Notes under the pieces: model-generated
The model's input: only the letters and a program-made list of their open reading frames with translations
Told to the model about the DNA's origin: nothing
The model's database searches: none
In this document: piece by piece, positions 7,835 to 9,639 of the stretch
How the letters are laid out: each line of letters opens with the position of its first letter
Position numbering within the stretch: position 1 is the first letter of the stretch
Position numbers and translations under genes: made by a program
Assembly (NCBI GenBank): GCA_015229095.1
Contig: JADGCE010000056.1
Coordinates: forward strand, 5,999 to 15,637
DNA: 9,639 nt
From: Magnetococcales bacterium
GTDB lineage: Bacteria; Pseudomonadota; Magnetococcia; Magnetococcales; Magnetaquicoccaceae
Reading direction: 5' to 3'

Positions 7835-7863
7835 CACAAAAAAAATGACGGATCACAAAAAAA
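7835..7863. repeat. Paired A-tracts in direct repeat (CAC-A8 and CAC-A7)
   Basis: CAC followed by eight A (7835-7845) recurs 19 bases later as CAC followed by seven A (7854-7863). Long A-tracts spaced near two helical turns bend DNA. The position between two divergent genes suits an upstream activating element or a nucleoid-protein site. Confidence 0.45.
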
Positions 7864-7886
7864 TTCTGTTGACTTTTGTGCCGTAT

Positions 7887-7914
7887 GTGACGACCATGTG
7901 ACCCCATCGTGAAC
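7887..7914. repeat. Three GTGA motifs at exact 11-base period
   Basis: GTGAC occurs at 7887 and 7898, and GTGAAC at 7909. The first two lie in a longer identical ATGTGAC (7885-7891 and 7896-7902). Exact one-turn spacing puts the three motifs on one face of the helix, as in tandem operator half-sites. No regulator can be named. Confidence 0.35.
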
Positions 7915-7926
7915 CGACTGTTGGAG

Positions 7927-7986
7927 GACCAATGGACATTCCCAGTAGTTGTGGAGCCTGCACGGCGTGAGCCGGTGTGGTTGGTC
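7927..7986 (+). promoter_or_regulatory. Foldable RNA element around the short frame in the mgtE leader
   Basis: GACCAA (7927-7932) is exactly complementary to TTGGTC (7981-7986), extendable by a G-U pair. The helix would cover the end of the ribosome site and the first base of the ATG. It encloses a hairpin: 7958-7966 pairs with 7971-7980 around a GTGA loop of the GNRA class (7967-7970), with one bulged G (7974) and two G-U wobbles. The loop contains the TGA stop of the short frame. No known RNA family is recognised. Confidence 0.35.
7932..7970 (+). CDS. Possible 12-residue leader peptide upstream of mgtE
   Basis: A short frame encodes MDIPSSCGACTA. It has the strongest ribosome site in the intergenic region: GGAGG (7923-7927) four bases before ATG. 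It contains a CGAC (CxxC) pair and ends in TGA. It lies about 310 bases before mgtE on the same strand. A frame this short arises easily by chance; the ribosome site and its place inside a foldable segment are the only support. If translated, it could act as a regulatory leader peptide. A second possibility is an independent tiny protein. Confidence 0.3.
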   Translation: MDIPSSCGACTA

Positions 7987-7993
7987 AGCAGAA

Positions 7994-8050
7994 ACCTCTC
8001 GTTTTGCCGCCTTTCCCCTCACCCCTCCCCTCGCAGTGCTCCTCTCCCCA
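7994..8050 (+). promoter_or_regulatory. C-rich, G-poor tract, Rho-utilisation-like
   Basis: In the 60 bases 7991-8050 I count 31 C and 7 G on the mgtE-sense strand, with four CCCC runs (8015, 8022, 8027 and 8046). An unstructured C-over-G bubble of this size is what Rho loads on. It directly follows the short frame. On the other strand the same runs form four GGGG tracts that could build a G-quadruplex with loops of 15, 1 and 3 bases. Confidence 0.3.
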
Positions 8051-8108
8051 TCGTTGACGGGGAAAATATTTCGTTCATCTGAATAGCTTATGGTTGCGCG
8101 CATCCGTC

Positions 8109-8137
8109 GCGCGGCGTGCGCTCTCTTCGGCGCGGCG
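8109..8137. repeat. Direct repeat of an 8-base GC-rich word
   Basis: GCGCGGCG occurs at 8109-8116 and again at 8130-8137; similar bases follow both copies (TGCG-CTCTC and ATCG-TGCG-TCTCC), which suggests an imperfect duplication of about 20 bases. A 5-bp GCGCG/CGCGC hairpin (8096-8112) overlaps the first copy. Its function is unknown. Confidence 0.3.
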
Positions 8138-8202
8138 ATCGTGCGTCTCCCGTTGGCCGCGACGGTGCGGGTTGCTGTGTTTATTGCAGGCCATCTATCT
8201 GC

Positions 8203-8225
8203 AAACGGGGTTTTTCATCCCGTTT
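8203..8225 (+). terminator. Stem-loop with T-rich flank just before mgtE
   Basis: AAACGGG (8203-8209) pairs perfectly with CCCGTTT (8219-8225) around a nine-base loop, with one further G-U closing pair possible. The following 20 bases are strongly A/T with several T runs, ending in TTTTT at 8240-8244. It lies 54 bases before the mgtE ATG, outside the coding sequence, so it could be a leader attenuator. The T-run is interrupted and the stem is short, so it could instead be an operator. TTTAAT words in the flank (8223 and 8232) could serve as -10 boxes. Confidence 0.35.
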
Positions 8226-8279
8226 AATTACTTTAATTATTTTTAACGGTTCCACACTCCCACACCCAGGAGTCTTATC

Positions 8280-9639
8280 ATGACAGACCTGCGTTCGGAC
8301 TTTCCCGCTTCTCGTAAAAACAGCTCCATGGTTTCACCGGACTATGCGGAAACCATCAGCCGACTCTATCGCAAACACTCCTACACCGCCCTGCAAAAGG
8401 TGTTGTCACGCCTCTTTCCCTCGGATTTGGCCCGCATTCTGGACCGCTATGCCGAAGATGAAGCCGGAAAAATCTTTTTTTTGATCCCCTCCCATCGCCT
8501 GGCGGCCAGCACCTTGAAATATATGGGGCAATCGTTGCGCAACCACCTGCTGCAGGATTTTGCCCCGGAAAAATTGATCCCCATCCTGGAAGAGTTGCCC
8601 CCGGACGACCAGGCCGACATTATCGGTCGCCTGGACAGCGACCTGGCCAAACGTTTCATGGGGGGATTGGACGAGGAGAGCATGCGGGAGGTGGAAGATC
8701 TGCTCCAGTATGACACAGACACCGCCGGGGGCCTGATGACCCCGGATTTTTTCGCCCTGCCCGCCGATACCACCGTGGGAGCGGCCATCGATGCGGTGCG
8801 TTCCCTGCCCTATATCGAGATGGTGTTTTATCTCTATGTCCTCGACGACAAACAGCGTCTGGTGGGGGTCAGTTCCCTGCGCCAACTGATCCTCAACGAT
8901 CCTGGCAGAACCCTCTCCGAAATCATGAACCCCCGCACCATCAAGGTCTCCACCAACACGCCCAGTACGGAAGTGGCGGATATGGTCAAACATTATCGTC
9001 TGTTGGGGGTGCCGGTGGTGGATGACATGGATGTCCTGGTGGGGGTGGTGACGGTGGATGATGTCATCAGCACCCTGGAACAGGATATTACCGATGATCT
9101 GCTCAAACAGGCCGCCGCTGCGCAACCGGAGGTGGTCCACTATACCGCTCTGCAAACCTTCATGATGCGGCTGCCCTGGATGCTGGCCGCCCTGGGGGGT
9201 GGATTGCTGGCCAGTGGCGTCATCAACCTGTTTGAGACAGTGCTGGGCGGCAAGATTGCCCTGGCGGCCTTCATTCCTCTGGTCATGAACATGGCAGGCA
9301 ATATGGGCACCGCCACCATGACCGCCCACAGTTGGGCCGGCAAAACCTCCCTGCCCCATCCATGGCGGTCGTTTGCCCGTCTGCTGGCCACGGAGATGAG
9401 CTCCGCCTTGCTGCAAGGCTGTATCAACGCGCTGGTGGGGGGGTTGACCGCCTGGCTGCTGTTCAGAGACACCCTGTTGGGTCGGATTGTCGGCCTGACC
9501 GTCCTGCTCAACATGTTGTTGGGCACCTTGATCGCCCTGCTGCTGGCGCAACTTCCCGACCCGTGGCGGGCCAAAGTGGGGATGCTCTCCGGGCGCACCC
9601 TGACCACCCTCCTGGATATCATCGGGGTATCCCTCTATT
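8280..9639 (+). CDS. mgtE: MgtE magnesium channel/transporter, cut by the right window edge
   Basis: MgtE is a homodimeric inner-membrane magnesium channel gated by cytoplasmic magnesium. The frame starts at ATG 8280 with AGGAG (8269-8273) six bases upstream and runs open for 453 codons to the window edge. Order of domains: a short polar tail (1-20), the helical MgtE N domain (about 25-140, with LEELPPDDQADIIGRLD at 103-119), a CBS pair (about 145-270, entered by YDTDTAGGLMTP at 144-155 and ending near GVVTVDDVIS, 255-264), a linker helix, and a membrane domain from about 293 (RLPWMLAALGGGLLASG). FIPLVMNMAGNMGT (331-344) matches the family segment, although the common GGNxGTQ reads AGNMGTA here. 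LTTLLDIIG (441-449) carries the conserved pore aspartate (Asp446). Typical members have about 450 residues, so only the last few are missing. Divergent from recF behind a long leader-like region. Confidence 0.95.
   Translation, partial: MTDLRSDFPASRKNSSMVSPDYAETISRLYRKHSYTALQKVLSRLFPSDLARILDRYAEDEAGKIFFLIPSHRLAASTLKYMGQSLRNHLLQDFAPEKLIPILEELPPDDQADIIGRLDSDLAKRFMGGLDEESMREVEDLLQYDTDTAGGLMTPDFFALPADTTVGAAIDAVRSLPYIEMVFYLYVLDDKQRLVGVSSLRQLILNDPGRTLSEIMNPRTIKVSTNTPSTEVADMVKHYRLLGVPVVDDMDVLVGVVTVDDVISTLEQDITDDLLKQAAAAQPEVVHYTALQTFMMRLPWMLAALGGGLLASGVINLFETVLGGKIALAAFIPLVMNMAGNMGTATMTAHSWAGKTSLPHPWRSFARLLATEMSSALLQGCINALVGGLTAWLLFRDTLLGRIVGLTVLLNMLLGTLIALLLAQLPDPWRAKVGMLSGRTLTTLLDIIGVSLY

Larger units (their letters stand above)
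7683..8279. other. Divergent recF-mgtE intergenic region, 597 bases
   Basis: This is the only long stretch without a recognised protein gene. From left to right it holds the recF promoter, two phased A-tracts, a TTGACT with no good -10 box (7869-7874), three GTGA motifs spaced by 11 bases, a 12-codon frame with a strong ribosome site inside a foldable RNA (7923-7986), a C-rich tract (7994-8050), GC-rich hairpins and a short direct repeat (8096-8137), and a 7-bp stem-loop with a T-rich flank (8203-8245) before the mgtE ribosome site. The modular arrangement on the mgtE side suggests a long regulatory leader, though no known riboswitch class is recognised. A minus-strand open frame across the region (7780-8103) does not look like a protein gene. 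Confidence 0.6.

Noticed and set aside
6315..7901. Long plus-strand open frame opposite recF and its neighbour
   Set aside because: Antisense shadow with Gln/His-rich low-information sequence; RecF on the other strand is unambiguous.
7932..8056. Selenocysteine readthrough of the TGA at 7968, which would extend the 12-residue peptide
   Set aside because: The hairpin lies around and not properly after the TGA, and the extension is a Pro/Ser-rich translation of the C-rich tract; it is not needed to explain the sequence.
8046..8065. CCCC...GGGG hairpin followed by AAAATATTT as an intrinsic terminator
   Set aside because: The stem is short and interrupted, and the plus-strand flank begins with A, not T.
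7780..8103. 107-codon minus-strand frame in the recF-mgtE gap
   Set aside because: It runs across A-tracts, GTGA repeats and the recF promoter, has no convincing ribosome site and no recognisable protein features.
7683..8279. Chromosomal replication origin next to recF
   Set aside because: An AT-rich stretch (8211-8245) is present, but I found no good TTATCCACA-type DnaA boxes, and dnaA and dnaN are absent.
8406..9551. 381-codon minus-strand open frame opposite mgtE
   Set aside because: The plus strand reads as MgtE without interruption to the window edge; the minus frame is His/Gln/Gly-rich shadow.

Overview
The window is a compact, GC-rich bacterial chromosome segment with short intergenic gaps and conventional Shine-Dalgarno sites. 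It encodes RecF, a UvrD-type helicase, a GGDEF protein, a CLC transporter and MgtE. Together these suggest a free-living Gram-negative bacterium, most likely a member of the Pseudomonadota; I cannot name a genus from sequence alone. No insertion sequence, CRISPR array, tRNA, rRNA or prophage gene was recognised.

Layout, left to right. (1) Positions 2-3744, minus strand: a CLC chloride channel/antiporter with two C-terminal CBS domains, followed 20 bases later by a UvrD/PcrA/Rep-type DNA helicase; the two probably share a transcript. (2) Positions 3887-4237, plus strand: a small proline-rich-then-helical protein of unknown function. It is divergent from the CLC gene and convergent with the next group. 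(3) Positions 4291-7682, minus strand: a tight group recF - unknown Trp-rich acidic protein - diguanylate cyclase. The cyclase has an N-terminal flavodiiron/ODP-like metallo-beta-lactamase-fold domain, so it is probably a redox- or oxygen-responsive c-di-GMP enzyme. (4) Positions 7683-8279: a long divergent intergenic region. It holds a good recF promoter, phased A-tracts, a three-fold 11-bp-spaced GTGA repeat, a 12-codon reading frame with a strong ribosome binding site inside a foldable RNA, a C-rich G-poor tract, GC-rich repeats and a hairpin with a T-rich flank. (5) Positions 8280 to the window end, plus strand: mgtE, a magnesium channel gene running off the right edge a little before its natural end.

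The genes do not form one pathway. DNA repair (RecF, UvrD-like), ion transport (CLC, MgtE) and c-di-GMP signalling are interleaved. The two most interesting points are the ODP-like/GAF-like/GGDEF fusion encoded behind recF, and the mgtE upstream region, whose parts resemble in arrangement a leader-peptide plus Rho-type or intrinsic attenuation device for a magnesium transporter.
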